This document shows, in pieces, positions 51,057 to 59,036 of a stretch of DNA of 64,000 nucleotides. Both the position numbers and the translations under genes were made by a program. The first letter of the stretch is position 1. Each line of letters starts with the position of its first letter. The notes under the pieces were generated by a model. That model was not told the DNA's origin. It saw only the letters and a list, made by a program, of their open reading frames with translations, and searched no databases. Where the stretch lies: NCBI GenBank assembly GCA_025963715.1, contig JAOQAG010000048.1, positions 110,344 through 174,343 of the forward strand, read 5' to 3'. This DNA comes from Bacteroidota bacterium (GTDB lineage: Bacteria; Bacteroidota; Bacteroidia; 2-12-FULL-35-15).

Positions 51057-52343
51057 TTATTTTTTAGTTGCGGCAATTCTCCAGATGGTATTGCTTGTAT
51101 CATCAGTAATAAGTAATGAGCCATCCTGCAACATGGTAACGCCTACGGGCCTTCCGTACACATCATTTTTATCGGGGTCAACAATAAAACCGGTTAAAAA
51201 ATCTTCCGGTTTTCCGGATGGTTTTCCACCTTTGAATGGAATAAATACAACACGGTATCCCGCTAATTTAGACCGGTTCCACGACCCATGCTGTGCAATA
51301 AAAGCACCGTTATGATATTTTTCAGGAAATGTTTTGCCGGTATAAAAAGCCAATCCGAGTGAAGCCGTATGTGAGCCCAATTGCACATCCGGAACGATCG
51401 CTTTTTTTACAAGCTCCGGTTTTTGCTCTTTCATCCTCGGGTCAAGGTGTTGTCCGTAATACGAATATGGCCAGCCATAAAATCCATCCTTTTTTACACT
51501 TGTAAAGTAATCCGGTACAAGCTCATCGCCCAATTCATCGCGTTCGTTTACTGCCGCCCAAAGTGTTTTTGTTCCCGGTGCCCAGGCCATTCCGACCGGG
51601 TTACGGATCCCGCTCGCATATACTTTCATTCCGGTTCCATCCCGATTTACTTCCAGGATATCAGCACGTAAAATTTCATTGTCAAGTCCGTATTCCGCCA
51701 CATTACTGCCCGACCCAACACCAATGTAAATTTTAGAGCTGTCGGCATTCGTAATGATATTGCGTGTCCAGTGACGGTTGTGCTCGCCCGCAGGCAGGTC
51801 CATTATTTTTTCGCCTTTGGTAGTTATTTTTGTTTGTCCCGCTGTATAAGGAAAACGCATTAATGAAGCGCAATTTCCAACGTACAGCCATTTTCCAATA
51901 ACCAGCATTCCGAACGGCTGATCCAATCCTTCTGCTTCCGTTAAAAAAGTTTCACGTAAATCAACTTTTCCATCGTGGTCTGTATCGCGCAGCAGCGTTA
52001 TAACGTTGGCGCTTTTGCTTAAATTATTTGATTTGGAAGCGCCGAGAATCGTGCCGCCTACCTGTTCGAGAAATGAATGGTTGGAATTACTTTCAGCAAC
52101 CAGCACATCGCCGTTGGGCGTTACGTACATCCATCTTGGATTGTCAAATCCATCGGCATATTTTGTTACAGTAAAGCCGGATGGTGCCTGCGGCATTCTG
52201 CCGTCTTTCCATCCCAGTACATTGCTGAAATTCGAAACCGATTTTGTGTTGTACGGCTCCGGTAAATTATCTTGTTTTTTTTCAGCCTGTCCAAATGTAT
52301 TGTTACAGGCAAGCGCTGCTATGATAAAAAAAGCTGTTTTCAT
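51057..52343 (-). CDS. PQQ-type sorbosone/glucose dehydrogenase-like secreted protein
   Basis: 428 residues, signal peptide about 1-19 (ends FGQ). A six-bladed propeller of the soluble glucose/sorbosone dehydrogenase family: FDNPRWMYVTPNGDVLVAES, EHNRHWTRNIITN, SGIRNPVGMAWAPG, DGFYGWPYSYYG, then FIAQHGSWNRS. Expected to oxidise a sugar in the periplasm with PQQ, although many Bacteroidota members are uncharacterised. 20 bases after the DUF4142 gene in the same operon. Confidence 0.87.
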   Translation of the reverse strand: MKTAFFIIAALACNNTFGQAEKKQDNLPEPYNTKSVSNFSNVLGWKDGRMPQAPSGFTVTKYADGFDNPRWMYVTPNGDVLVAESNSNHSFLEQVGGTILGASKSNNLSKSANVITLLRDTDHDGKVDLRETFLTEAEGLDQPFGMLVIGKWLYVGNCASLMRFPYTAGQTKITTKGEKIMDLPAGEHNRHWTRNIITNADSSKIYIGVGSGSNVAEYGLDNEILRADILEVNRDGTGMKVYASGIRNPVGMAWAPGTKTLWAAVNERDELGDELVPDYFTSVKKDGFYGWPYSYYGQHLDPRMKEQKPELVKKAIVPDVQLGSHTASLGLAFYTGKTFPEKYHNGAFIAQHGSWNRSKLAGYRVVFIPFKGGKPSGKPEDFLTGFIVDPDKNDVYGRPVGVTMLQDGSLLITDDTSNTIWRIAATKK

Positions 52344-52363
52344 TTTAATTAAATTAATGGAAC

Positions 52364-52948
52364 TTATTGTTGCTGATACGTTTTGATCAGGTTTAAATTC
52401 CCTGTCAGTACCGGAAGTGTTTTTTCAATAAATGATTTTATTTCGCCGTCCGATGTTTCCTTCTGTACCTTTTGATATTCTTCAATGGCGGCGTTGTGAT
52501 CAATGATCACACGATCGAAATATTTTTTATCAAAATCCTTTGAGATCTCAAATCCCAGGTCGGTATAGATCTTTTTCTGTTCGTCGCTCAGGTCGGACGG
52601 TAGCGTTACCGTTTTAATAGTAGCGAGGTAAGTGATCGATTTATAAATTTTTGTGTATTCTGTTTCAAATATTTTTCCTCTTTCCTGTACGTCGGGGCGG
52701 ATACTGTTTTGCTGTGCCAGTTTTGCCAGCTTGATCTGCTGTAAACACATCGCGGCAGCATCCGTTAAAAAATGCGCATCGCTTTCCTGGTTGCTGGTAT
52801 TAAATTTTGCATCGTTGTGCTGCTCCGCTACTTTTTTAGGATCTTCATTTTTTTTAGGGTCGCAGCCATTAAAAATAGCCGCGCTGAAAATCAGCCCTGC
52901 ATACAAGGCATTGATAAACATTTTTTTATGGAAGCATTTACAGATCAT
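52364..52948 (-). CDS. DUF4142 lipoprotein (second copy)
   Basis: 194 residues, lipobox IFNGC (Cys29 with this start). The ATG at 52948 is preferred because it gives a basic N-region (KCFHKK) before the hydrophobic segment; the one at 52921 would not. The DUF4142 helices are seen in DAHFLTDAAAMCLQQIKLAKLA and FDKKYFDRVIIDHNAAIEEY. Paralogous to 24417. It begins 3 bases after the stop of the membrane receiver gene. Confidence 0.88.
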   Translation of the reverse strand: MICKCFHKKMFINALYAGLIFSAAIFNGCDPKKNEDPKKVAEQHNDAKFNTSNQESDAHFLTDAAAMCLQQIKLAKLAQQNSIRPDVQERGKIFETEYTKIYKSITYLATIKTVTLPSDLSDEQKKIYTDLGFEISKDFDKKYFDRVIIDHNAAIEEYQKVQKETSDGEIKSFIEKTLPVLTGNLNLIKTYQQQ

Positions 52949-52951
52949 TGT

Positions 52952-53458
52952 TTAGTGATGAAGATAAACTGGAACATATTTAATAAAAAGGTAAACCACA
53001 ATTCCCATCGTGATAAACGTGCTGAAAAAAATTACCATGAATTTTGATACGCCATATTCATCAACCAGCCTGCGGATCGGCTCTGTGATCACTTTGTTAA
53101 TGAAATAAGTGATCTTGTTGATGCCGCGTGTATCTTTTGTTACCACATCCGCTGCACCTTTTTTATACGATTCAATTGCAATGGCCACATCCTGGTTGTT
53201 GGAAAATACGATTACCTCCGTTTTGGGGCTGATCGCTTTAATCGATCTTACCACATCCTGCCCGCTCATTGATTTTGCATCCGCATCCATGATCACGATA
53301 TCTGTGTTATTATCGAGATTCTGTAAACATTTTTCCCCATTGTTAAAAAGAAAAATGTCTAAGCCTTTTCCAAACTTCGAGTACAAAAAGTTTTTTAATG
53401 TAATCGCCATCGGCCGGTCATCATCCACGATAAATAATTTTAATTTTCCTGATACCAT
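52952..53458 (-). CDS. Receiver domain tethered to the membrane
   Basis: 168 residues. A receiver domain (1-125) has DDD at 12-14, Asp58 in IVIMDADAKSMSG, Ser/Thr position in VFSNNQD and Lys108. A short linker and one hydrophobic helix follow (about 140-160: FMVIFFSTFITMGIVVYLFI) near the C-terminus. No DNA-binding or enzyme domain. A receiver held at the inner membrane by a C-terminal anchor is unusual. First gene of an operon with DUF4142, a sugar dehydrogenase and DUF6600. Confidence 0.88.
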   Translation of the reverse strand: MVSGKLKLFIVDDDRPMAITLKNFLYSKFGKGLDIFLFNNGEKCLQNLDNNTDIVIMDADAKSMSGQDVVRSIKAISPKTEVIVFSNNQDVAIAIESYKKGAADVVTKDTRGINKITYFINKVITEPIRRLVDEYGVSKFMVIFFSTFITMGIVVYLFIKYVPVYLHH

Positions 53459-53505
53459 TGTCGTTGTTTGGTTTTAGTGATTTTGTTTGTTATAACATAA
53501 AGCGC

Positions 53506-53521
53506 TTTAAAAAATGTGCCA
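53506..53521 (-). promoter_or_regulatory. TGGCAY-N5-TT promoter-like motif
   Basis: TGGCACATTTTTTAAA, about 48-63 bases before the ATG at 53458, with a perfect TGGCAC half. It would drive the four-gene operon. Confidence 0.5.
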
Positions 53522-53573
53522 ACCTGTTTTTCAGGATGTTTTTTATTTTCGCATTAGTGGAAATTTTGGTTCA

Positions 53574-53757
53574 GGTTGTGAAACAATGCTGCTATGGAAA
53601 CAAAAACACTCTCCTGACATGTCATCCCGGGCCTGACCCGGGATCTGCCAATTAAGAACTGTGTAGGCGCTGCAAGTATTTAACAGATCCCGGGTCGGCA
53701 CTTGGGATGACAGTATTATTTTTGAGCATTTATAAAAAAACATTTTTCTACAACAAC
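53574..53757. repeat. MITE-like hairpin element, long form
   Basis: The left end GTTGTGAAACAATGCTGC...GGAAACAAAAACACT and the right end ...TTTATAAAAAAACATTT are inverted. The core is the double GTCATCCCGGGCC palindrome (53620-53712, second arm partly decayed: GGCACTTGGGATGACAG). Confidence 0.7.
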
Positions 53758-53769
53758 ACAAAAAACACA

Positions 53770-53785
53770 TGGAATAAAAATTGCA
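53770..53785 (+). promoter_or_regulatory. Near-consensus sigma-54 promoter
   Basis: TGGAATAAAAATTGCA, with GG-N10-GC intact, about 33-48 bases before the ATG at 53818. The best classical -24/-12 match in the window. Confidence 0.6.
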
Positions 53786-53817
53786 AACACTCCGGAATAA
53801 CCATAAAACTAAACGTC

Positions 53818-54492
53818 ATGTGTTTTTCAACTACAGCAAGTTTAACAGCAGGAGCTATACTTTGTGCCACTAGTGTGGTGGCAATTAAGAATGCAAAAAC
53901 ATCCGGACAGAAAATTCTGGGATTCACGCCCTTCTTTTTTGGTGTACAGCAGTTAATAGAAGGTTTTGTATGGCTTTCATTAAAAACAGAAACGTTTGCT
54001 TCTCTGAACATGCCCGCCACGTATTTATTTTTATTTTTCGCGCAGGTATTCTGGCCCACGTGGATGCCATTGGTCATTCTTTCACTTGAAAAGGATAGGA
54101 GCAGGGGACGGATCCTGCAATACATTGCCGGGCTGGGAATGTTCTGCTCATTATTGCTGGCAACCCGTATGATCCTGTTCCCGGTGCATTCCGGGATTGA
54201 TAACCATCACATTTTATACACTTTTATTACACCGTTCCATGCCCCGGCCATTTTATCCGTCATTTATCTTATTCCTGCAGTGATTCCCACTTTTGTTTCC
54301 ACTACCTGGAGAATGCCTTTCCTCGGGGTGCTGACTATCGGATCGCTCATTGCCTCAAAAATATTTTACGGCTTGTACGCACTTTCCGTATGGTGCTTTT
54401 TTGCAGCCATCATTAGCCTTGTAATGATTTATATTATCCGGCATTTAGTAGTTGCCGATGAAGAAAATGAAATGAGAAGGCTTGTGTTTTAA
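53818..54492 (+). CDS. DUF6629-type membrane protein
   Basis: 224 residues with seven or so membrane helices. The start MCFSTTASLTAGAILCATS, then FGVQQLIEGFVWL and, in the middle, PTWMPLVILSLEKDR and HHILYTFITPFH match the DUF6629 family. Role unknown. ATG at 53818 is the family start; upstream in-frame ATGs are in the repeat element. Confidence 0.88.
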   Translation: MCFSTTASLTAGAILCATSVVAIKNAKTSGQKILGFTPFFFGVQQLIEGFVWLSLKTETFASLNMPATYLFLFFAQVFWPTWMPLVILSLEKDRSRGRILQYIAGLGMFCSLLLATRMILFPVHSGIDNHHILYTFITPFHAPAILSVIYLIPAVIPTFVSTTWRMPFLGVLTIGSLIASKIFYGLYALSVWCFFAAIISLVMIYIIRHLVVADEENEMRRLVF

Positions 54493-54496
54493 GCGC

Positions 54497-54512
54497 TGGC
54501 ATTATTCTTTTA
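54497..54512 (+). promoter_or_regulatory. TGGCAY-N5-TT promoter-like motif
   Basis: TGGCATTATTCTTTTA, about 66-82 bases before the ATG at 54579. Confidence 0.42.
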
Positions 54513-54578
54513 GTGTGTAGAATAAGAGTGACAAACAATTGAGAACAAAACGAATTAATAAAATTAAAAAATACGATC

Positions 54579-55223
54579 ATGAAAAAATTAACAATACTCA
54601 TTGCTGCGTTGCTGCTCAGTTTAACAGCATCTTTAAAAGCGCAGGATGAAAACGATTCACGTGGAAAATTTCACATCGGTTTAAAAGCGGGAGCAAATTA
54701 TTCAAATGTATACGACGAGCAGGGAGATAATTTTCACGCACATGCAAAATTTGGTTTTGTAGGCGGTGGATTTATCCAGATCCCAATCGGGAAATATATA
54801 GGCATTCATCCCGAAATATTATTTTCCCAGAAAGGTTACCAGGGATACGGCAATGTAAATGATCCCAATACCAGCTATACATATTACAGGACTACCAACT
54901 TTTTGGACATTCCTTTATTGCTGGCAATTAAACCAAGCAGGCATTTTACCATTTTAGCCGGTCCGCAATATTCTTATTTAATGAGCCAGAGCGATGTGTT
55001 TACCGGCAATAACACCGCAAGTTACCAGGAGCAGGATTTCAGGAACGACAATCTCCGTAAAAATATTTTAGCGGGTGTGGTAGGGTTTGATATCAATGCA
55101 GGAGGTTTTGTATTTGGCGGCCGTTATGGTTTTGATCTGCAAAATAATAATGGCGACGGAACATCAACAGTACCGCGTTATAAAAATGTATGGCTGCAGG
55201 GAACGCTGGGCTATCGCTTTTAA
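54579..55223 (+). CDS. PorT-type outer-membrane barrel protein
   Basis: 214 residues, signal peptide about 1-21 (ends KAQ). Eight-strand barrel of the PorT family: FHIGLKAGANYSNVY, FGFVGGGFIQIPI, IGIHPEILFSQKGYQG, NFLDIPLLLAIKP and the last strand VWLQGTLGYRF with C-terminal Phe. PorT relatives serve T9SS or are general small barrels; this one is more likely general because no other Por gene is near. Confidence 0.85.
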   Translation: MKKLTILIAALLLSLTASLKAQDENDSRGKFHIGLKAGANYSNVYDEQGDNFHAHAKFGFVGGGFIQIPIGKYIGIHPEILFSQKGYQGYGNVNDPNTSYTYYRTTNFLDIPLLLAIKPSRHFTILAGPQYSYLMSQSDVFTGNNTASYQEQDFRNDNLRKNILAGVVGFDINAGGFVFGGRYGFDLQNNNGDGTSTVPRYKNVWLQGTLGYRF

Positions 55224-55227
55224 GACA

Positions 55228-55262
55228 CAGGTATCAAGTATCATGTATCAGGACGCTGTGTT
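55228..55262 (+). repeat. GGTATCAAGTATC word array ending in CTGTG
   Basis: CAGGTATCAAGTATCATGTA and TCAGGACGCTGTG after a stop codon. GCGCCCTCTGCGCCCTTTGC follows at about 55281. Confidence 0.55.
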
Positions 55263-55344
55263 TGAGAAACCCATTTTCGCTTTGCGCCCTCTGCGCCCTT
55301 TGCGGTTAATTAAAAAAGTATAAACATCTTAATCATTCATAAAT

Positions 55345-55611
55345 ATGGCATTGTATAATTTAAGTAAAACAACAGAGATCTATCCCTGGGAGCAGGACCA
55401 GGTCAATTATCTTACAAAAAAATGGAAGATCTCCAGTCATGATCTCAACGAAGCCATTTTGGAAACAGGAAGTATCAACAGGGAAGTGATCAAAAAATAC
55501 CTGGTGCAAAAAGGAGCGATCCTTTCCTTAAGAAAATTATGGAAATTTATAAAGTTGCATTATTTTCCCGGATGGAAACAAAAGAATGTGCTATCGGATG
55601 TTGGATATTAG
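55345..55611 (+). CDS. DUF3606-like small protein
   Basis: 88 residues. WEQDQVNYLTKKWKISSHDL, NEAILETGSINREVIKKYL is the DUF3606 helical pattern. A basic aromatic C-terminal tail (LWKFIKLHYFPGWKQK) follows. The last eight residues and the stop lie in a GGATGTTGGATATTAG word array, so the repeat has replaced the original end. Confidence 0.75.
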   Translation: MALYNLSKTTEIYPWEQDQVNYLTKKWKISSHDLNEAILETGSINREVIKKYLVQKGAILSLRKLWKFIKLHYFPGWKQKNVLSDVGY

Positions 55612-55636
55612 ATGTTGGATCTTAGACTGTGTGTGT
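55596..55636 (+). repeat. GGATGTTGGATATTAG word array
   Basis: Words GGATGTTGGATATTAGATG and TTGGATCTTAGACTGTGTG, overlapping the stop of the preceding gene. Same word as 58770-58803. 55637-55740 shows no gene. Confidence 0.65.
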
Positions 55637-55752
55637 AAAATATCGTGAGCAGGACTTTTTCGCCCGGAGCAAATAAAAGCCGCGAATCCATGCAATCCTT
55701 TTTATAGTTTTTAATCGGTGAATCTGTGGCAAAAACGAATCTTATAACTATA

Positions 55753-55794
55753 AAAAAAATAGTCCTTTGTAATTTTACAAAGGACTTTTTTTCT
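55753..55794. terminator. Bidirectional intrinsic terminator
   Basis: Arms AGTCCTTTGTAA and TTACAAAGGACT with A-run before and T-run after. 55795-55993 behind it is AT-rich with nothing recognisable. Confidence 0.88.
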
Positions 55795-55993
55795 CTAAAC
55801 ACAAACAAAACCAATTATTGCTAACAGTTTTCACATTCTCCTTTTAAAGAACCGTGCCATTTTTTGTTGCAATTCTACCTTTTTTTTAATTCCCTTTATT
55901 TACAGGCTTTTACCGGTTTCTAAATATACATATTGTGGATTTATCCGGGGTAAAATTTCTACGTTTTAATCTCAAAATGGGTGTGTTTATTCA

Positions 55994-56009
55994 TGGCGTT
56001 TGTTTTTAT
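55994..56009 (+). promoter_or_regulatory. TGGCGT-N5-TT promoter-like motif
   Basis: TGGCGTTTGTTTTTAT, about 31-46 bases before the ATG at 56040. Confidence 0.4.
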
Positions 56010-56039
56010 ATACATTAAACAAACTAAAAATTAATAATT

Positions 56040-56252
56040 ATGAAAAGTTTAGGAATTGTATTGATCATAGTAGGAATTGCCATGATGGCCATCACCGGGT
56101 TTAATTATGTAACCAAAAAAAATGTGGTCGATCTTGGGCCCGTTGAAATTAATAAAGAAGTAAATCACCCCGTTCAGTGGTCGCCGATCGTAGGCGGTGT
56201 ATTATTGCTGGGTGGAATTGCGGTACTGCTTACCAACAGAAAAAAGGCGTAA
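56040..56252 (+). CDS. DUF3185-like small membrane protein
   Basis: 70 residues with two membrane helices (GIVLIIVGIAMMAITGF and SPIVGGVLLLGGIAVLL) joined by a polar loop with VVDLGPVEINKEVNH, and a basic end RKKA. The build matches DUF3185-type tiny membrane proteins linked to stress; activity unknown. Confidence 0.75.
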   Translation: MKSLGIVLIIVGIAMMAITGFNYVTKKNVVDLGPVEINKEVNHPVQWSPIVGGVLLLGGIAVLLTNRKKA

Positions 56253-56284
56253 AAACCAGCACCGGCATGCGATCGACCAATAAT

Positions 56285-56300
56285 TGGCGATATATTTTGT
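56285..56300 (+). promoter_or_regulatory. TGGCGA-N5-TT promoter-like motif
   Basis: TGGCGATATATTTTGT, about 31-46 bases before the ATG at 56331. Confidence 0.4.
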
Positions 56301-56330
56301 TGTTATCTTCAGGTTCGTTAACTTTGGGAT

Positions 56331-56717
56331 ATGACGCAAAATAAGATCTGCTTTTTAATTGATGATGATGAGGACGACCAAAGCGTTTTTCAACTGGCAT
56401 TGGAAGATACCGATGAACCAGTGGACTGTGTATTTGCAAGCAGCGGAACAGAGGCGATCAATAAATTAAAAGATGAAACATTTAATCCCTGCTGCATTTT
56501 TTTAGATCTCAACATGCCCGGGATGAATGGAAAACAATGCCTCATCGAGCTGCGGAAAATGGATCACCTGACCGATACGCCTGTGTTTATTTATTCCACA
56601 TCTTCGGACGATAAAGTGATCAGTGAAATAAAACAGCTGGGCGCCACCGATTACATCATCAAGCCAACCAGCATTTCTGTTTTAACAAAAATTTTGTCAG
56701 AGCATATACGGTGCTGA
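56331..56717 (+). CDS. Single-domain response regulator
   Basis: 128 residues: DDD at 11-13, Asp59 in FLDLNMPGMNG, Lys111. No output domain. The kinase gene starts 28 bases after its stop, so this receiver and the kinase at 56745 probably form a pair, the receiver being target or phosphate sink. Confidence 0.92.
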   Translation: MTQNKICFLIDDDEDDQSVFQLALEDTDEPVDCVFASSGTEAINKLKDETFNPCCIFLDLNMPGMNGKQCLIELRKMDHLTDTPVFIYSTSSDDKVISEIKQLGATDYIIKPTSISVLTKILSEHIRC

Positions 56718-56744
56718 TTCTATTTATTACTACCCTTACACATT

Positions 56745-58763
56745 ATGAATTCATCTGATGCTGCTGCGAAACTCTTTTTAGGTGTTGGTGAAACAGGAAA
56801 ATCAATCCATGCTGTTACTTGGGAGAAAACACCGCTGGGAGCTATTCTTAGCTGGGATCCTCATTTAAAAACAGCAGCGGGACTTTGCATTAATTCTCCT
56901 TATCCTTCCATTCTCTGGTGGGGAAAAGATCATATTGAGCTTTACAACGATGCTTGCAGCCGTCTGCTCCAGCTGCCGTATCCGCCTCCCGTACAAAAAG
57001 GGAGGGACGGACATCCCGGTTTGTGGGCCATCACTGAAACTGAATTAAAAGCAGTGTGGGAACAAAAAAAAGTGATTTTTTCGGAGAATAAAAAATTACT
57101 TACCGGGTCGGATAAAAATGGTATAACGCATTTTTTCAATAGTACATATCAGCCGGTGTTTAACGCTCAGGGCGATGTTGCAGGCGTGTTTGCAACGCTA
57201 CAGGAAACAGCGGAGCTGAAGTCTGAAAATGATACAGAACAACGATTGCGCTTAGCCATTGAAGCTGCGGAAGTAGGAACGTTCGACTGGGACATGCAAA
57301 CGCTCGAATTTATTTATTCGGAACGGTTGGCCCGGATGTTTGGTTTTTCGGAAGTAAACGGGCTGGTTCATACACATTTCGGAAATGTATTTCATCCGGA
57401 AGATGCAAAAGCCCGGAAACAGGCACATAAAGACGCATTACAAACCGGAACGCTTTTTTATGAGCTGCGTTTGCTCTGGCCCGATCGATCCGTTCACTGG
57501 GTTCGTACCAACGGAAAGATCATTTTTTCTGAAGATGGAAAACCCCGCAGAATGTACGGCACCGCACTCGATATTACCCAGGAAAAAGCACAATCGGAAC
57601 AACTCGAAAAAAAGGTTGCCGAAAGGACCCGGCAGCTGCTCATACAAAACGACGAGATCATTCACCAGAAACAATTGATGGATACCATTATTGATGCTTC
57701 TGTGGATTACATCTGCGCGATCGGGCTTGATGAAAAAATTCTGCTCTTTAACAGAAAATACGAAGAGCAGACCAACTATAAAAGAGATGATGCGACGGGT
57801 AAGAATGTTCTGGAAATTTTTCCGCACCTGGAAGATGTTGGCCGCGATGTGTTGGAGAGCTTCCGTGAAGCGCTGAAAGGTAACGCAGTGCACATGGAAA
57901 AACACCATTCTGCAATTACGGATGAATATTATGAAAACTTTTTTGTTCCGCTGAGAACATACTCCGGCGAAATTTTTGGCGCCATGCTCGTGGGCCATGA
58001 TATTACCGACCGTATTTATTCCGAACAGGAGTTGATGAAAACAAATGAAGAACTGGTAAAATCAAATCAGCGGCTGGAAGAATTTGCTTATGTGGCATCT
58101 CACGATCTGCAGGAACCGCTGCGCAAGATCCAGACATTTGCAGAACTGGTGCACAAAAAATTTGACAACAGGGAAGAATCCGAAAAATATTTTAATAAGA
58201 TCGTCAGTTCTGCGCAACGCATGAGCTCGCTTATTAAAGATGTGCTCACGTATTCACGCTTGTCGGATACCGGTATTTTATTCAAAGAAATTGACCTGAA
58301 CCAGATCGTTGAAAATGTAAAACTGGATTTTGAATTACTCATTGCACAAAAAAATGCGGTGGTCGAATGCGATCATTTACCTGTGATAAAAGGAATTCCG
58401 CTGCAAATGAACCAGCTTTTTTTTAACCTGATGAGTAACTCGCTTAAGTTTTCAAAAAAAGAACCGCAGATCAGGATCAGCTCAAAAATTATTTCGGATG
58501 TAGCTGCAGAAAAAAATGCAGCGCTCAACCCCGCATTAAAATACGTGCGTATGATCTTTAAAGACAATGGCATTGGTTTCGATCAGCAATATGCCGATCA
58601 GATCTTTACCATCTTTCAGCGCCTGAACGACCGGCAATCGTATAGTGGAACGGGGATAGGACTGGCTTTGTGCAAAAAGATCGTAGAGAATCACGGCGGT
58701 TCTATTTCTGCCAGCAGCAAACCCGGGCAGGGAGCAACGTTTACTATTTACCTTCCTGTTTGA
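56745..58763 (+). CDS. PAS-domain sensor histidine kinase
   Basis: 672 residues, no membrane segment. An N-terminal PAS-like domain (about 24-155, SILWWGKDHIELYNDA), a second PAS (about 165-285, GTFDWDMQTLEF), a coiled linker, and a third PAS (about 305-425) precede HisKA with His453 in VASHDLQEPLRK. The ATPase domain has NLMSNSLKFSK, DNGIGFD and GTGIGLALCKK. The same HDLQEPLRK box as the kinase at 14136, so the two are paralogues. Partner: receiver at 56331. Signal unknown. Confidence 0.93.
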   Translation: MNSSDAAAKLFLGVGETGKSIHAVTWEKTPLGAILSWDPHLKTAAGLCINSPYPSILWWGKDHIELYNDACSRLLQLPYPPPVQKGRDGHPGLWAITETELKAVWEQKKVIFSENKKLLTGSDKNGITHFFNSTYQPVFNAQGDVAGVFATLQETAELKSENDTEQRLRLAIEAAEVGTFDWDMQTLEFIYSERLARMFGFSEVNGLVHTHFGNVFHPEDAKARKQAHKDALQTGTLFYELRLLWPDRSVHWVRTNGKIIFSEDGKPRRMYGTALDITQEKAQSEQLEKKVAERTRQLLIQNDEIIHQKQLMDTIIDASVDYICAIGLDEKILLFNRKYEEQTNYKRDDATGKNVLEIFPHLEDVGRDVLESFREALKGNAVHMEKHHSAITDEYYENFFVPLRTYSGEIFGAMLVGHDITDRIYSEQELMKTNEELVKSNQRLEEFAYVASHDLQEPLRKIQTFAELVHKKFDNREESEKYFNKIVSSAQRMSSLIKDVLTYSRLSDTGILFKEIDLNQIVENVKLDFELLIAQKNAVVECDHLPVIKGIPLQMNQLFFNLMSNSLKFSKKEPQIRISSKIISDVAAEKNAALNPALKYVRMIFKDNGIGFDQQYADQIFTIFQRLNDRQSYSGTGIGLALCKKIVENHGGSISASSKPGQGATFTIYLPV

Positions 58764-58769
58764 TGGTGA

Positions 58770-59036
58770 ATTTTAGATGTTAGATATTGGATGCTAGACT
58801 GTGTATAATCAGAACGTCCTGCTTTATAATTTTTTCTGAAAACGTCATTGCGCACTCGTTGCGGGATCGGTTAATTAAATAGGTTATATTGTAGAATAAT
58901 GTTGCTAATGGAAACAGAAATACTTTCCTGAGCTGTCATCCCGGGCCTGACCCGGGATGACAGTATCATATGTGAACATTATAAAACAACAACATTTTCT
59001 TACTACATAATCTACACAGTCTAATATCCAGCATCC
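58770..59036. repeat. Composite element bounded by inverted TTAGATGTTAGATATTGG words
   Basis: The left array TTAGATGTTAGATATTGG, then ATGCTAGACTGTGTA. The right array (reverse, ACACAGTCTAATATCCAGC) ends just before the stop of the next gene. Between them lie a truncated GTTGCGGGATCGG palindrome and a MITE-like element (58878-58998, short form). Confidence 0.72.
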
